Positions 1-9,414 of a stretch of DNA of 35,421 nucleotides are shown one piece after another. Location of the stretch: the NCBI GenBank assembly GCA_003165795.1, contig PMWW01000060.1, positions 1 to 35,421 of the forward strand, read 5' to 3'. Each line of letters begins with the position of its first letter. The first letter of the stretch is position 1. Origin of the DNA: Acidobacteriaceae bacterium. Lineage in GTDB: Bacteria > Acidobacteriota > Terriglobia > Terriglobales > Acidobacteriaceae. Made by a program: the position numbers and the translations under genes. Under the pieces are notes generated by a model that ran no database searches, was not told where the DNA came from, and saw only the letters and a list, made by a program, of their open reading frames with translations.

Positions 1-11
1 ACACAGTAGTA

Positions 12-180
12 CTAGCAGGCTGCTGAAAAAGTGGTAGAAGAAGAGCTGAAACGCCTATGGCGAATTCAACGCCATAGTGTCGCCGGCTGAAGCCGGCTCG
101 AAGAATCGAAAAGGCAGGCTTTAACGCAAACCTGAAGGTCCGCTCTACCCGAGCAATTTACTTTTTCAGTAGCCTGCTAG
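12..180. repeat. MITE-like element with 21-bp terminal inverted repeats
   Basis: The left end (12-32) and right end (160-180) are inverted copies matching at 20 of 21 positions; both begin with CTAG followed by caggct-(g/a)-ctgaaaa. A perfect 6-bp hairpin with a TGAA loop lies inside at 82-97. There is no coding capacity, so any movement would need a transposase in trans. The right end contains the TAG stop codon of the neighbouring leftward gene. A second element of nearly the same size with CTAG ends lies at 11102-11273. Confidence 0.7.
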
Positions 181-1301
181 AAGTTCAGTCCGGCGGTAAT
201 GACGTTGGTGCGGCCCTCATAGGTGCTACGGGCGTCGTACTCAAACAGCGCGCTCATTCCCACGAAAAGCCCTTTGTAGGGCGAGGTGAGGTTGGTAGTG
301 AAGCCAACGCCGTCCACTCCATAGAGCAATCTCGCGTTGACCTTGCCTACGCCGCCCTTGTTGGTGGTTTGCCACTGGCCATAACCAGCCGGGCCCACCA
401 GCAATGACCACTTGCCGTCGGAGGTGAGCGGAAAGGTGTGGGACAAGGCGTAGTCTACCGATGCGTTCGCGCCGGGATGAATGCCGGTGCCTTGTTGGAG
501 TCGATTCCAACCGTAGTAGGTATAGATGCTGGCTTGGGTCAACTTGCTCTGGCTCAAGTAAATGGTAGCGCCGCTCTGCACGCCAGCGGTCCAGAAGCCG
601 GAACTCAGATTGTCAGAGGCGTGAGGAACGTAGCGGCCGGTCGGGGCGTAGACGCTGATCCCCGTCTGCAGGTCAAGCCATTTCAGGTTCCAGCCCAGGT
701 CGAAGGGCACGAAGTTGGTATTGCTGATGCCGACCGCGCCTCGGATTACGTGGTCGCCGTCAAGCGGATCGCGCGCGTCAAAGCGACCATTCGAAATTGC
801 GATGTCGAGCAGGAACTCCAGCTTGGCATGCAGAAACTGGAACTTGGGGACATAGACCACGGTGTTGTTGTCGGTGGTGACCGACAGCGCGCCATGGAAG
901 GGTATGAGCTTGCCCCTGGGACCGTACAAGCGGTCGGAGGAGTTGTACCAGATCTGATTGGAATAGGAGAAGCCAGGATCGGGCACGGTGCCGGCGTTGG
1001 CGAGGGTTGAGCCGGGGGAATATTCAGCGCGGACTTGGGCAACAGCCGGGGCCGTCAGCAGTGCGCATAAGATTGTCAAAACCAAAGCAGACGAGCTCGT
1101 CCTTCGTGTCCACTGAACCCAGACGTTTAGCCTACCCCTGGGAAGACCAAGCTCTCGCTGAAACCAGTGCGCCTTCTTGAACGCGGCATTGTCGCGCTTA
1201 GGAAACGAGCACATTTTACGGAGTGATCTCAAAGACAACACCGTAGCGGGCGGCTGACAAGGATGGTTAGCGGCAGTGCAAGCGCGAGAACCGAGCTGCA
1301 T
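177..1301 (-). CDS. Outer-membrane beta-barrel protein, MetA-pathway-of-phenol-degradation type
   Basis: A secreted beta-rich protein. Its central and C-terminal parts alternate polar and aromatic residues, contain repeated patches such as YAPTGRYVPH and GPAGYGQWQTT, and end in a phenylalanine (TAGLNF), as barrel proteins do. This pattern fits the 'putative MetA-pathway of phenol degradation' family (PF13557), whose name is historical; barrel and channel-like roles are assumed. A hydrophobic segment ending APAVAQ, about 85-90 residues into the longest frame, looks like a signal peptide. The true start is therefore probably downstream of 1301; an in-frame ATG at 1214 gives 345 residues, but neither ATG has a clear ribosome site. 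The stop codon lies inside the neighbouring inverted-repeat element. Family assignment is moderate; substrate unknown. Confidence 0.65.
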   Translation of the reverse strand: MQLGSRACTAANHPCQPPATVLSLRSLRKMCSFPKRDNAAFKKAHWFQRELGLPRGRLNVWVQWTRRTSSSALVLTILCALLTAPAVAQVRAEYSPGSTLANAGTVPDPGFSYSNQIWYNSSDRLYGPRGKLIPFHGALSVTTDNNTVVYVPKFQFLHAKLEFLLDIAISNGRFDARDPLDGDHVIRGAVGISNTNFVPFDLGWNLKWLDLQTGISVYAPTGRYVPHASDNLSSGFWTAGVQSGATIYLSQSKLTQASIYTYYGWNRLQQGTGIHPGANASVDYALSHTFPLTSDGKWSLLVGPAGYGQWQTTNKGGVGKVNARLLYGVDGVGFTTNLTSPYKGLFVGMSALFEYDARSTYEGRTNVITAGLNF

Positions 1302-1532
1302 GCGATAGGACCCGGTTTACTGCGCACGGCTTTCCTCCTGCGGAGTCCTGTGATTGTGACTCACATAGGAAAGGGTTGGCAAGAAGGAGCTTTCTCACCA
1401 ATTCCAATTGCCATCCAGAGTTCGGGCTGGCGAGTCGATCCCAGAACTAAATGGTTTGGGTCGGAACCGATGACGCTGTCTAGCACAGCGATGTCAGGAA
1501 GAAGACCTTGCGCGCCTGATTACCCCGCCACG

Positions 1533-3389
1533 CTACACCGCCGCGCGCTTGCTCGTCCCGGTCAAAGCCTCCAGCACATCCACGGCACAGGAGTAGCGGC
1601 CGAAGGGAGCGCTGATTTGCGCGCCTTGCACCAAGTCCTTGACCGCGGCCAGCATGTCGCGCGCGATAGCCACACCTTCGGCGCGGGCGGCGTCGGCAGT
1701 CGTCGCTTTCGCCATGCGAGCGAAGATTTCGTCAGGAATCGACACCCGCAGCTCGTTCTTCATGAACTCGGCATTACGAGTACTGGTGAGCGGCCAGATG
1801 CCGGCGACGACGGGGACCCGGCAATGCTCGATCTTGCGCATAAAATCTTCCAGCAGACGCAAGTCGAAGACCGGCTGGGTGACGGCGAGTTCCGCACCCG
1901 CCTCCACTTTGTACTCGAAGCGGCGAATCTCCTCGTCGATGTTGAGGCTTCCCGGGTTGGCGCCGACTGCAATCACAAAGCCGGCGGAATTTCCGATAGG
2001 ATTGCCGCCGATATCGAGCCCGCGGTTCAGGTTGTGAACAATGTTGACCAGGCCGATGGCATCCACGTCGAAGACGGCGGTGGCGTCGGGATAATCGCCC
2101 ATCTTGGGCGGATCGCCGGTGATGCAGATGAGGTTGCGGATTCCGATGGCGCTGGCCCCCAGCAGGTCCGACTGAATTCCCAGGACGTTGCGATCGCGGC
2201 AGGTGTAATGCAGGATCGGCTCAATTCCGACCTGCTGCCGCACCAGCAGGCAAAGCGCCTGGTTGCTCATGCGGGCCGAAGCGCGCGGGCTGTCCGGGAT
2301 ATTGATCCCATCCACCCCAACCGACTTCAGGAACCGGGCGCCTTCCAGTTCGCGCCTGGCATCGATGCCGCGCGGAGGAACGATTTCCACCATGGTGACA
2401 AACTCGCCGGCGGCGATCTTGCGGCCCAGGTTGGAGCGCTCGTGCAATGGCGGTGGTTCGACCGGCTTGGCCTCGGTCGTTTTTATCGGCTTGTACGACG
2501 TGGTGCGCGCCGCGCCCGCCTTCAAGAACAGCTTCATGGCATGGATGTGCTCCGGCGTGGTGCCGCAGCAACCGCCCACCAGCCGGACCCCCGCGCTGAC
2601 GAAGCTCTCCATGAAATTGGCCATGTACTCGGGCGAGCACAGATAGATGTTGCGGCCTTCAACCGAACGCGGAATGCCGGCGTTGGGCTGGGCCGAAAGC
2701 GGCGCAGTCGTGACCGCTCGCACCCGCTCCAGCGCATCCTGCATGGCCACTGGACCCACGCTGCAGTTGCAGCCAATCACGTCGGCGCCCCAGGCCTCCA
2801 GTTGCGCTCCATAGTGTTCGGGGCTAGCTCCATCCAGGCAGTTGCCCTCCTCATCGATGGTGACTTGCGCCACTACCGGCAAATCGGGATTCACGTCGCG
2901 GGCCGCCAGCAGTGCCTGATGCAACTCTTCCAGGTAGCCGAAGGTCTCCAGCATCACCAGATCTATGCCTTCGTCATTCAGAGCGGCGATCTGTTCGCGA
3001 AAGGCAGCCCGCGCCTCGGCGAGCGAGATTCTGCCCAGCGGCTCGATGCGCATGCCCAGGGGACCGACGGCCCCAGCCACCAGGGCATAGAAGCTCTTGG
3101 CCGCCTCCCGCGCCAGACGCGCTCCCTGGCGGTTGATCTCCACCAACTTATCCAGACATCCGTGCTTGGCCAAGCGAAACGAATTGGCGCCAAAGGTGTT
3201 TGTTTCTATGACCTCGGCGCCGGCCTTCAGGTATTCCTGATGAATGCCGCGAATCAGATCGGGCGCCGACACATTCAGCTCGTCATAGCAGCGGTTGATG
3301 AAAATGCCTTTGGAATACAGCAGCGTACCCATGGCGCCGTCACATAAAACCGCGCCCTTCTGCAACCGGGAGTTGAGTCCTGTCGACAT
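1533..3389 (-). CDS. Bifunctional homocysteine S-methyltransferase / 5,10-methylenetetrahydrofolate reductase
   Basis: A cytoplasmic one-carbon enzyme of 618 residues, the usual size of the YitJ-type fusion. Residues 1-300 are a Pcmt/BHMT-type homocysteine methyltransferase barrel. It starts with the glycine-rich LCDGAMGTLL and carries the zinc-thiolate cysteines in GCNCS (Cys207) and GGCCG (Cys274/275). After a Pro/Lys linker, residues ~325-610 are the methylene-THF reductase barrel (TMVEIVPPRG, ICITGDPPKMGDYP, VTQPVFD). The fusion would couple 5-methyl-THF production to methionine synthesis or use another methyl donor; the donor cannot be told from sequence. The start sits 124 bp from a divergent lipoprotein gene. 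No SAM or cobalamin riboswitch was recognised upstream. Confidence 0.93.
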   Translation of the reverse strand: MSTGLNSRLQKGAVLCDGAMGTLLYSKGIFINRCYDELNVSAPDLIRGIHQEYLKAGAEVIETNTFGANSFRLAKHGCLDKLVEINRQGARLAREAAKSFYALVAGAVGPLGMRIEPLGRISLAEARAAFREQIAALNDEGIDLVMLETFGYLEELHQALLAARDVNPDLPVVAQVTIDEEGNCLDGASPEHYGAQLEAWGADVIGCNCSVGPVAMQDALERVRAVTTAPLSAQPNAGIPRSVEGRNIYLCSPEYMANFMESFVSAGVRLVGGCCGTTPEHIHAMKLFLKAGAARTTSYKPIKTTEAKPVEPPPLHERSNLGRKIAAGEFVTMVEIVPPRGIDARRELEGARFLKSVGVDGINIPDSPRASARMSNQALCLLVRQQVGIEPILHYTCRDRNVLGIQSDLLGASAIGIRNLICITGDPPKMGDYPDATAVFDVDAIGLVNIVHNLNRGLDIGGNPIGNSAGFVIAVGANPGSLNIDEEIRRFEYKVEAGAELAVTQPVFDLRLLEDFMRKIEHCRVPVVAGIWPLTSTRNAEFMKNELRVSIPDEIFARMAKATTADAARAEGVAIARDMLAAVKDLVQGAQISAPFGRYSCAVDVLEALTGTSKRAAV

Positions 3390-3484
3390 AATGTTCTAAT
3401 TGTGGAGTGTCAAACTTGATTGAACTTTATCCCAAAATCGAGGAAATCGCCATCCCGGGCCGGCACAGAGGCCATGCCGCGCTC

Positions 3485-3493
3485 TGTTATAAT
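3485..3493 (+). promoter_or_regulatory. Extended -10 promoter of the lipoprotein gene
   Basis: TGTTATAAT is an exact extended -10 element (TG-n-TATAAT). It lies 20 bp before the ATG at 3514, so the transcript leader would be only about 14 nt. No good -35 hexamer is visible, which is common for extended -10 promoters. No clear Shine-Dalgarno precedes the ATG. Confidence 0.55.
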
Positions 3494-3513
3494 TCAACGG
3501 TTTCCAGTAACTC

Positions 3514-4773
3514 ATGTCAAATCATAATGTTTTGCGAGGCAAACGTTTGAAGCGCGTTGCCGTCCTTGTTCTCACTTCTCTCACCGTCCTCGCGGTGTCA
3601 TCGTGCGGCGGAAGTGGAAGTTCCACCACTGCGCCGAGCAACGTGCAGCATCGCGCGTTCATAACCAATACCTACTCGGGTAATCTGCAAATCGTAGACA
3701 CGCAGAACGATACCAGCCCGCTGACGGCTGAGAGTACGAACTCCGCCGGCCAGGTTGTGCCCGGCGTGCCGGTGACCATCGCGGTCGCAAGCTCGTTGAC
3801 CTTCGAGGTGCTGAGCCCCGACAAGAGCACGACGCTGACCTACGATCCCAACGCGTTGACGTTCTATTTTGTAGACAACTCAACCGAGGCGTCGAGTGGC
3901 AGCGTGGCCCTGCCCACCTATGCCGGGATGGCGCTATTCTCGCCCGATAGCACCATGGTATACGCGCCTACCCCCACCGTGTTGGTCAGCGGATCGCGCC
4001 CGGGAGCGGTGCAGGCCATCAATGTCGCCGATGCAGCCATCACCATCGCCTATGATGTTCCGTCAGCCCGCTACCTCGCACTTAGTCCCAGCGGCCAGTA
4101 TCTACTGGTATTCGCCGACAATTCAGACTCCGTATACCTGGTCAATCTGACTGCCAGTACACCCGTTCCGGTGGCCATCCCCGGTTTCGCCGCGCCGGTC
4201 AACGCATTTTTCAGCAGCGACAGCAACACTGCCTATGTGTTGAATTGCGGTCCGGAATGCGGATCGAGCGGCCCGGCTTCGGTGTCCGAGTTTAATATCC
4301 CTTCGCAAACCATCGAAGCCACGGTGCCAGTTGGGGGAGCCAGTGTGGGACTGCTGAATGGCAGCACGCTGTATGTCGCGGGCAGTCCGGTACCTCCGGG
4401 AACGACCTCAACCTTCGACGCGGTCAACGTCAGCAACATGACTCGCATCACTCCCAATTCCGTCGCCATCGGCGACGGTTACCACTCGACCATGGCGCTG
4501 TCGGCCAATAACAAGCTGTATATCGGAGCCAACACCTGCAGTAATACGGTCAATGGCTGCTTGTCGGTGGTGAACGTAGCGGACAATACCGCCGATCCGC
4601 CCTTTCCTCCTAATGGTGCTGTCACCAGCCTGCTGCCGATTACCGGACGCAACGTGATGTACGTCATCCAAGGAGGATACTTGGACATTTACAGCACCAC
4701 CACCGATAGCCTGCAGGGAACGCAGCTCTCGTTTACCGGAGCGCTGTACGGCATCGTGCAGGTGGATCCGTAG
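3514..4773 (+). CDS. Lipoprotein with YVTN/beta-propeller-like repeats
   Basis: A 419-residue exported protein. The N-terminus has basic residues (RGKRLKR), a hydrophobic stretch and the lipobox AVSSC followed by Gly/Ser, so it should be lipid-anchored at the cysteine. The rest is made of repeated strands of the form AFITNTYSGNLQIVDTQ, YLLVFADNSDSVYLVNL and AYVLNCGP. These resemble surface-layer YVTN beta-propeller blades. Such proteins are usually extracytoplasmic scaffolds; no catalytic motif is visible. It stands alone, divergent from the one-carbon enzyme gene, with an extended -10 promoter just upstream and a hairpin (4826-4845) downstream that may end transcription. Confidence 0.7.
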   Translation: MSNHNVLRGKRLKRVAVLVLTSLTVLAVSSCGGSGSSTTAPSNVQHRAFITNTYSGNLQIVDTQNDTSPLTAESTNSAGQVVPGVPVTIAVASSLTFEVLSPDKSTTLTYDPNALTFYFVDNSTEASSGSVALPTYAGMALFSPDSTMVYAPTPTVLVSGSRPGAVQAINVADAAITIAYDVPSARYLALSPSGQYLLVFADNSDSVYLVNLTASTPVPVAIPGFAAPVNAFFSSDSNTAYVLNCGPECGSSGPASVSEFNIPSQTIEATVPVGGASVGLLNGSTLYVAGSPVPPGTTSTFDAVNVSNMTRITPNSVAIGDGYHSTMALSANNKLYIGANTCSNTVNGCLSVVNVADNTADPPFPPNGAVTSLLPITGRNVMYVIQGGYLDIYSTTTDSLQGTQLSFTGALYGIVQVDP

Positions 4774-4817
4774 AAGCCTTCGATAAGCCGCGGAACGGCG
4801 GCACGATGGTTTTGGGG

Positions 4818-4955
4818 TGTGTCAGGGCACGACTTCAGTCGTGCCGAACGGTCCGTTACAAAGGTCTGGGCTTTAGCTCCTGCAAACGGTCCTCAGGGAC
4901 TGAAGCCGGTTGAAGAAGGACTTTTTCGGCCCGGCTGAATCTGGGCCCTGATACA
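4818..4955. repeat. Intergenic repeat element with short terminal inverted repeats
   Basis: The ends are inverted copies of TGT(G/A)TCAGGGC (4818-4828 and 4945-4955, 10 of 11 matching). A perfect 8-bp hairpin with a TTCA loop lies at 4826-4845, and a degenerate one (GGGCTTTAGC) at about 4868. The right end has the same gccctgataca as position ~13421. The rest of the 4774-5074 gap shows no gene. Confidence 0.55.
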
Positions 4956-5074
4956 AAATCGCGACCCCATGCGATTTATGCGATGGCTTGGCGCTGTTGG
5001 CATCCTTGTGCCGCCCCTGAAGGCCGTCCCCTGCGAGGGCCCAGACCTTAATCAGAGCTTCCCTAACCCCTGCC

Positions 5075-7555
5075 TTACGGCTGCAATCTCAAGTGATGCA
5101 CTTCCGCACGCTGCACCGCCTCCTCCGAGAACGGCAGGCTAAACGTCCGTCCGTGATAATAGGCGTCCCACTGATCGTTGTAGTGTCCATCGAAGATGTT
5201 GCCTGACTCACCGTTCACGATGTCAAGCGTCGTGTGATCCAGGTCCGCGAAATCGACCGTCAGTCGCTCTGACGGTCCGAAGTGCGGCCCAACCTGCTTT
5301 ACCGTCTCTTCATTGCCGGAGAGCGGTAGGCTGCCGGTGCCCGCACCTTTCTTCAGGATGGGGAAGTGGCTCCAGAAAGGATGCTTGATGTCTACGCGAT
5401 GTACTCGCCCCCACTTCCACATGGCCAGCACGCGTGTTGCACTGGCGTCGTTCACGGCAGCCTCGACGGCAGCGGTAAGCAGTTCGTCATAGCTGGAATA
5501 ATTTGCCGGCAGCCAGCGCGGCGGTTGGTGCGTCAGCACATTCTCCAGCCAAACCGGACTCATAAACCATTTGTATTTCTTCCATTCATCGCCCAGTTTT
5601 GGCTGAAGCAGCAACTCCTCCAGCTTGTCGCGCGAGAAGACGGCGATGGTCGCGGCTGCCGAGTCCGTATCCATGGTGCCGTCCCAGGTACGCATCAGGT
5701 CGGCGGCGGATTTCGCACGTGGCGAAGCCTTCGACGTGTGATCGACGGCATAGACGAAACGCTCGGCGCAGAAGCGATCGAAGGTGGAAACGATGTCCGT
5801 CTGGATCGCCAGCATGTCTGGCGGAGTAAATTTCTTACCCGCATTCAGCAGCTTGTAGATGCGCTGGGTGCGAAACGGCGACATCCACTCGATGCTCAGC
5901 GGATAGAGATAGCCGTCGGGCGTCACCCGGCCATTCGCAGTCGCGATCATCCCCGAAGGCGGATCGTAGACGCTGGGCAGCTGGTCGTAAGGCACATACC
6001 CGGTCCACTCGTGCGAGTCGTCGTCGCCGGGTACCGGAACGGAGCCGTCTCCCGTCGCGCGAATCGGAACCAGTCCAGTAGCCTGGTAGCCGATATGTCC
6101 ATCGACATCGGCGTAGACAACGTTCTGCGCGGGCGCACCGAATTGCGAAAAAGCCGCTTCGAAGTCCTGCCAGTTCTTCGCCGAGTCGACGGCAAAGAAC
6201 GGAATATGCGAAGCCCGCGGATCATAGACCGTCCATTGCAGCGCGAGCTTGCGGCCCTCGCCCGGCACCAGATCGCTGATGATCGGCCCGTGCCGCGTCA
6301 CCACGACATCGACAGTCTCCTCCGGGCCGCCTTTGACGCGAATGATTTCCTGGCGATGCCCGGGCTGCACCCATCCCTGCGGCGTTAGGTACTCACCCTT
6401 GTCGTTGAACTTCTCGACGTAGAGGTCTTCGACATTGGGGCCGAGATTGGTGAATCCCCACGCGATGCGCCGATTATGTCCCACAATGACGTACGGCACT
6501 CCGGGCAACGTCACACCCGCTACATCGAAGTCCCCCGCTGTCAGATGTGCCTCGTACCAAACGTTAGGAATCTCCAGCTCGAGGTGCATGTCATTCGACA
6601 ACAGCGGCTTGCCGGAAGCAGTGTGCGCGCCGGAAACCACCCAGTTGTTCGATCCGGGACGGAAGCGTTGTTCGCGCAATCCGAGCAGGCGATCAATCGG
6701 CGTGAGTTCGCTGTGTCCTTTGCCACCCGCCGGAGCTTTATTTTGACCACCTTTCGGACTTTGCGGCGCCGCTTCGTCTTCTTGGTCCAGAGTCGTCTTC
6801 CCCGGAATCTCGTTTTCGATCGAGCTGCTGTTCGCTCCCGGCGGATGATCGCGCCAAGAAGTGTTGACGAACAAATCAGCAGTCAATTCCGGTCCAAGCT
6901 TCGCCAGGATATTCTCCTTCTCCAGTTTGTCTTTGTAGAGACCGTGATTGAGAAATTCGGTCATCGACAAGCCGACGAGCACCGAATCCTCGACCGTCCA
7001 AACGTGCGGGAAGTACAGCAGAAAGCGAAACTCCAGCGGCAATGTTTTCTGGTGCTGGTCGATGTAGGCATTGACCCCGGCGGCATAGGCTTCAAAGTGA
7101 GCGCGTTGTCCCGCATCCATGCCGGCCACCACGCTTTCCGCAACTTGACGCAAGCCGAGAATGCGTTGCTCGCGATCATACTTGACGTACTGCGGGCCGA
7201 GAACCACGGCGAGATCGCCGGAAGCGAAGCGCCGCGTCATGTCCATTTGCCAGAGACGGTCTTGCGCAGTGACATATCCCTGGGCAAAGAAGAGGTCGCC
7301 CAAGTTGGAAGCGGCGATGTGAGGTACGCCCAGCGAATCGTAAGTGACAATTACCGGAGCGACGAGTCCGGACAGGCGAACGGTGCCATCTCTTTGCGGC
7401 AGCGAGGCGCGCACCGCGCGATAAAACCAGAAATCGAACGCTAGAAACGCAATCAGCAGCAAAATTAGGACAGCAATGACAATGCGAAAAATGAATTTGG
7501 ATTTTGACGGACGACTTGACGGGCGAACAGAAGAATAGGTGGTGGTAGCTTCCAT
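5075..7555 (-). CDS. Penicillin acylase family (Ntn-hydrolase, S45) protein, membrane-anchored
   Basis: An amidohydrolase precursor of 826 residues, typical in length for the family. Residues 21-45 form one strong hydrophobic segment with no cleavage site, so it is probably anchored with the catalytic domains in the periplasm. The alpha-chain region (~55-290) has the hallmark DSLGVPHI and AQGYVTAQDRLWQMD. A low-complexity Glu/Pro/Gly/Lys spacer (~245-283) precedes the beta-chain, whose N-terminal nucleophile should be Ser302 in PGSNNWVVSG; autocatalytic cleavage before this Ser would make the mature enzyme. NDMHLELEIPNVWYE and GVPYVIVGHNRRIAWGFTN follow as in other members. The substrate could be a beta-lactam, an acyl-homoserine lactone or another amide and cannot be decided here. 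Single gene, no operon partner. Confidence 0.9.
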   Translation of the reverse strand: MEATTTYSSVRPSSRPSKSKFIFRIVIAVLILLLIAFLAFDFWFYRAVRASLPQRDGTVRLSGLVAPVIVTYDSLGVPHIAASNLGDLFFAQGYVTAQDRLWQMDMTRRFASGDLAVVLGPQYVKYDREQRILGLRQVAESVVAGMDAGQRAHFEAYAAGVNAYIDQHQKTLPLEFRFLLYFPHVWTVEDSVLVGLSMTEFLNHGLYKDKLEKENILAKLGPELTADLFVNTSWRDHPPGANSSSIENEIPGKTTLDQEDEAAPQSPKGGQNKAPAGGKGHSELTPIDRLLGLREQRFRPGSNNWVVSGAHTASGKPLLSNDMHLELEIPNVWYEAHLTAGDFDVAGVTLPGVPYVIVGHNRRIAWGFTNLGPNVEDLYVEKFNDKGEYLTPQGWVQPGHRQEIIRVKGGPEETVDVVVTRHGPIISDLVPGEGRKLALQWTVYDPRASHIPFFAVDSAKNWQDFEAAFSQFGAPAQNVVYADVDGHIGYQATGLVPIRATGDGSVPVPGDDDSHEWTGYVPYDQLPSVYDPPSGMIATANGRVTPDGYLYPLSIEWMSPFRTQRIYKLLNAGKKFTPPDMLAIQTDIVSTFDRFCAERFVYAVDHTSKASPRAKSAADLMRTWDGTMDTDSAAATIAVFSRDKLEELLLQPKLGDEWKKYKWFMSPVWLENVLTHQPPRWLPANYSSYDELLTAAVEAAVNDASATRVLAMWKWGRVHRVDIKHPFWSHFPILKKGAGTGSLPLSGNEETVKQVGPHFGPSERLTVDFADLDHTTLDIVNGESGNIFDGHYNDQWDAYYHGRTFSLPFSEEAVQRAEVHHLRLQP

Positions 7556-7603
7556 GAGAAGTATCGATTATAGAAGCCTTGGCTGCGATGTGTTGAAACC
7601 GCG

Positions 7604-7776
7604 TTCACCACAGAGACACGGAGACACAGAGAATACAGAAGGCTCTTAATAAACCCAGAATCAGAGGAAAATTTGGCCAATACCGACGGCAAAATTACGA
7701 GGGTGAGTCTTAGGAAGAAATACCACCCAGAGAATTCCCTAAAATCTTCTCTGTGCCTCCGTGCCTCTGTGGTGAA
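7604..7776. repeat. MITE-like element with 28-bp inverted repeats
   Basis: Ends 7604-7631 and 7749-7776 are inverted copies matching at 26 of 28 positions (starting ttcaccacagag). A partial further copy of the end (ctccgtggtgaa) lies at about 7790-7802. The 173-bp unit has no gene. End sequences of the type 'cac(a/g)gag(a/g)cac' are, to my knowledge, widespread in environmental bacterial genomes. Confidence 0.65.
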
Positions 7777-7815
7777 GACACTTTTCGAGCCTCCGTGGTG
7801 AATCTTCTCCAAAAC

Positions 7816-9414
7816 TCACACCAGCTTCCGCAACTCGCGTCGCAGGATTTTTCCGGATGCCGTGCGCGGCAGCGACTGCACGAAATAAACTTCGCGCGGC
7901 ATTTTGTAGTGCGTCAGCCGCTCCGCCACGAAGCCTTGCAGCCGGCTGGCGGTGTCCTGATTCGGTGGCAGACCCTCGCGTAGGACGACGAAGGCGCAGG
8001 GAATCTCCTCTCCCGCGGCGTCGATTCGCGACACCACGCCGCAGTCGCGCACCAGCGGATGTTCCAGCAGCACACTCTCCACCTCGGCGGGCGCGATGGA
8101 GAAACCCTTGTACTTCATCATCTCCTTGCGGCGATCGACCACGTAGTACAGCCCATTCTCATCCACTCGCACAATATCGCCGGTCCAGTACCATCCATCG
8201 CGCAGCACCGCCGCGGTCGCATCGGGAGACTTCCAGTATCCCAGCATGAATTGCGGGCCGCGCATCACCAGTTCGCCGATCTCGCCTTGTGGGACTTCGT
8301 TCTCCTTCTCGTTCAGCACCCGGCACTCGGTCTGCGCCACCGGTGCGCCGACGGATTCCGGCCGGTAGTGTTCCGGGGTTAGAAATCCCATGTGGGTGAC
8401 CGGCGACGCTTCGGTCATCCCATAACCCTGGCGAATCGGAATGCCCGTGCAGGCGGTAAAGCGCCGCGCCAGCTCCGGCGCCAGTGGCGCCGCGCCACTC
8501 TTGACCCAGCGCATACCGTGTTCACGGGGAAACTTGCCTTGCTCCGCCGCCTGGCAATAAGCCAGCAGCGTGGGCGGCACGCACAAGGTCAGCGTGATGC
8601 TTTCCTGGGCGATAATTTGCAGCGACTTTTCGCAATCGAAGCGCGGCATCAGCACCAGGGTGCATCCGCGCATGAGGCACAAGTTGAGTCCGACGGTCAT
8701 GCCATAAATGTGATAGAGCGGCAGGAAGCACAGCATCACGTCTTCTTCGGCGATTGCGCCCAGCTCGCCGGGAATGAGGGTTTGATACACGTTCGCCACC
8801 AGGTTGTAATGCGACAACATGACGCCTTTCGGCAATCCGGTGGTGCCGCTGGAATAGGGAAGCGTCGCCAGCGTCAGTCGCGAGTCGTGCTGCGGTCCGG
8901 GAAGAGGCGAATTATTCTCCAGATCGAAGAGCGCATCGAATAACTGTGAACCGCTGGGGCCGGGAGTGCGAACGGTGTACACCCGGCGCAGCGCGGGCAA
9001 ACCCGACAGGTCGATTCCCGTAAGCAGCGAGCCATCGCTGATGAGTGCCACCGCGTCGGAGTTGTCCAGCTGATAATGCACCTCGCGCTCGCGGTAAGTG
9101 GGGTTCAGCGTAGTCGGAATGGCGCCCGCCAGCGTGGCGGCGTGATAGGCGATGCCAAATTCCCAGCAGTTAGGCAGAAAGATGCCGATGACCTCGCCGG
9201 GACGAATTCCGGCGGCCACCAATCCGCGCGCCGCCAGTTCCACCATCTCGCCGTACGCGGCATAGGTGATGCGTCGCTCGGGGACGCAAGAGGTGTCGAT
9301 GATCGCGATCTTGGCTCCGTGCCGGCGGCAGGAATCCAGGACCACGTCATGAACAAACTTGCCTTCCGGATTATCGAAAAGCTTGGTCCGCAGACCTTCG
9401 ACCGATGATGTCAT
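7816..9414 (-). CDS. Acyl-CoA ligase (4-coumarate/long-chain fatty acid-CoA ligase-like, AMP-forming)
   Basis: A 532-residue adenylate-forming enzyme that would activate a carboxylic acid to its acyl-AMP and then acyl-CoA. The family signatures are in order: the P-loop SSGTTGLPKG (188-197), YGMTEASP, the YWTGDIVR motif, the hinge DRRKEMMKYKGFSIAPAEVE and the C-terminal catalytic lysine region PRTASGKILRREL. The arrangement is closest to plant 4-coumarate-CoA ligase-like and fatty-acyl ligases; chain length or aromatic preference cannot be read. It has no signal peptide and is presumably cytoplasmic. It is transcribed leftward, divergent from the AbrB gene, and separated from the penicillin acylase gene by an inverted-repeat element. 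Confidence 0.9.
   Translation of the reverse strand: MTSSVEGLRTKLFDNPEGKFVHDVVLDSCRRHGAKIAIIDTSCVPERRITYAAYGEMVELAARGLVAAGIRPGEVIGIFLPNCWEFGIAYHAATLAGAIPTTLNPTYREREVHYQLDNSDAVALISDGSLLTGIDLSGLPALRRVYTVRTPGPSGSQLFDALFDLENNSPLPGPQHDSRLTLATLPYSSGTTGLPKGVMLSHYNLVANVYQTLIPGELGAIAEEDVMLCFLPLYHIYGMTVGLNLCLMRGCTLVLMPRFDCEKSLQIIAQESITLTLCVPPTLLAYCQAAEQGKFPREHGMRWVKSGAAPLAPELARRFTACTGIPIRQGYGMTEASPVTHMGFLTPEHYRPESVGAPVAQTECRVLNEKENEVPQGEIGELVMRGPQFMLGYWKSPDATAAVLRDGWYWTGDIVRVDENGLYYVVDRRKEMMKYKGFSIAPAEVESVLLEHPLVRDCGVVSRIDAAGEEIPCAFVVLREGLPPNQDTASRLQGFVAERLTHYKMPREVYFVQSLPRTASGKILRRELRKLV

Noticed and set aside
1355-1365. TGTGACTCACA, a perfect 11-bp palindrome resembling a CRP half-site pair
   Set aside because: The spacing does not fit the CRP consensus and there is no second site or clear promoter; it is likely chance.
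1263-3347. A 694-codon open frame on the + strand opposite the methyltransferase/reductase gene
   Set aside because: It is the antisense shadow of a gene with full family motifs; its protein has no recognisable domain and no ribosome site.
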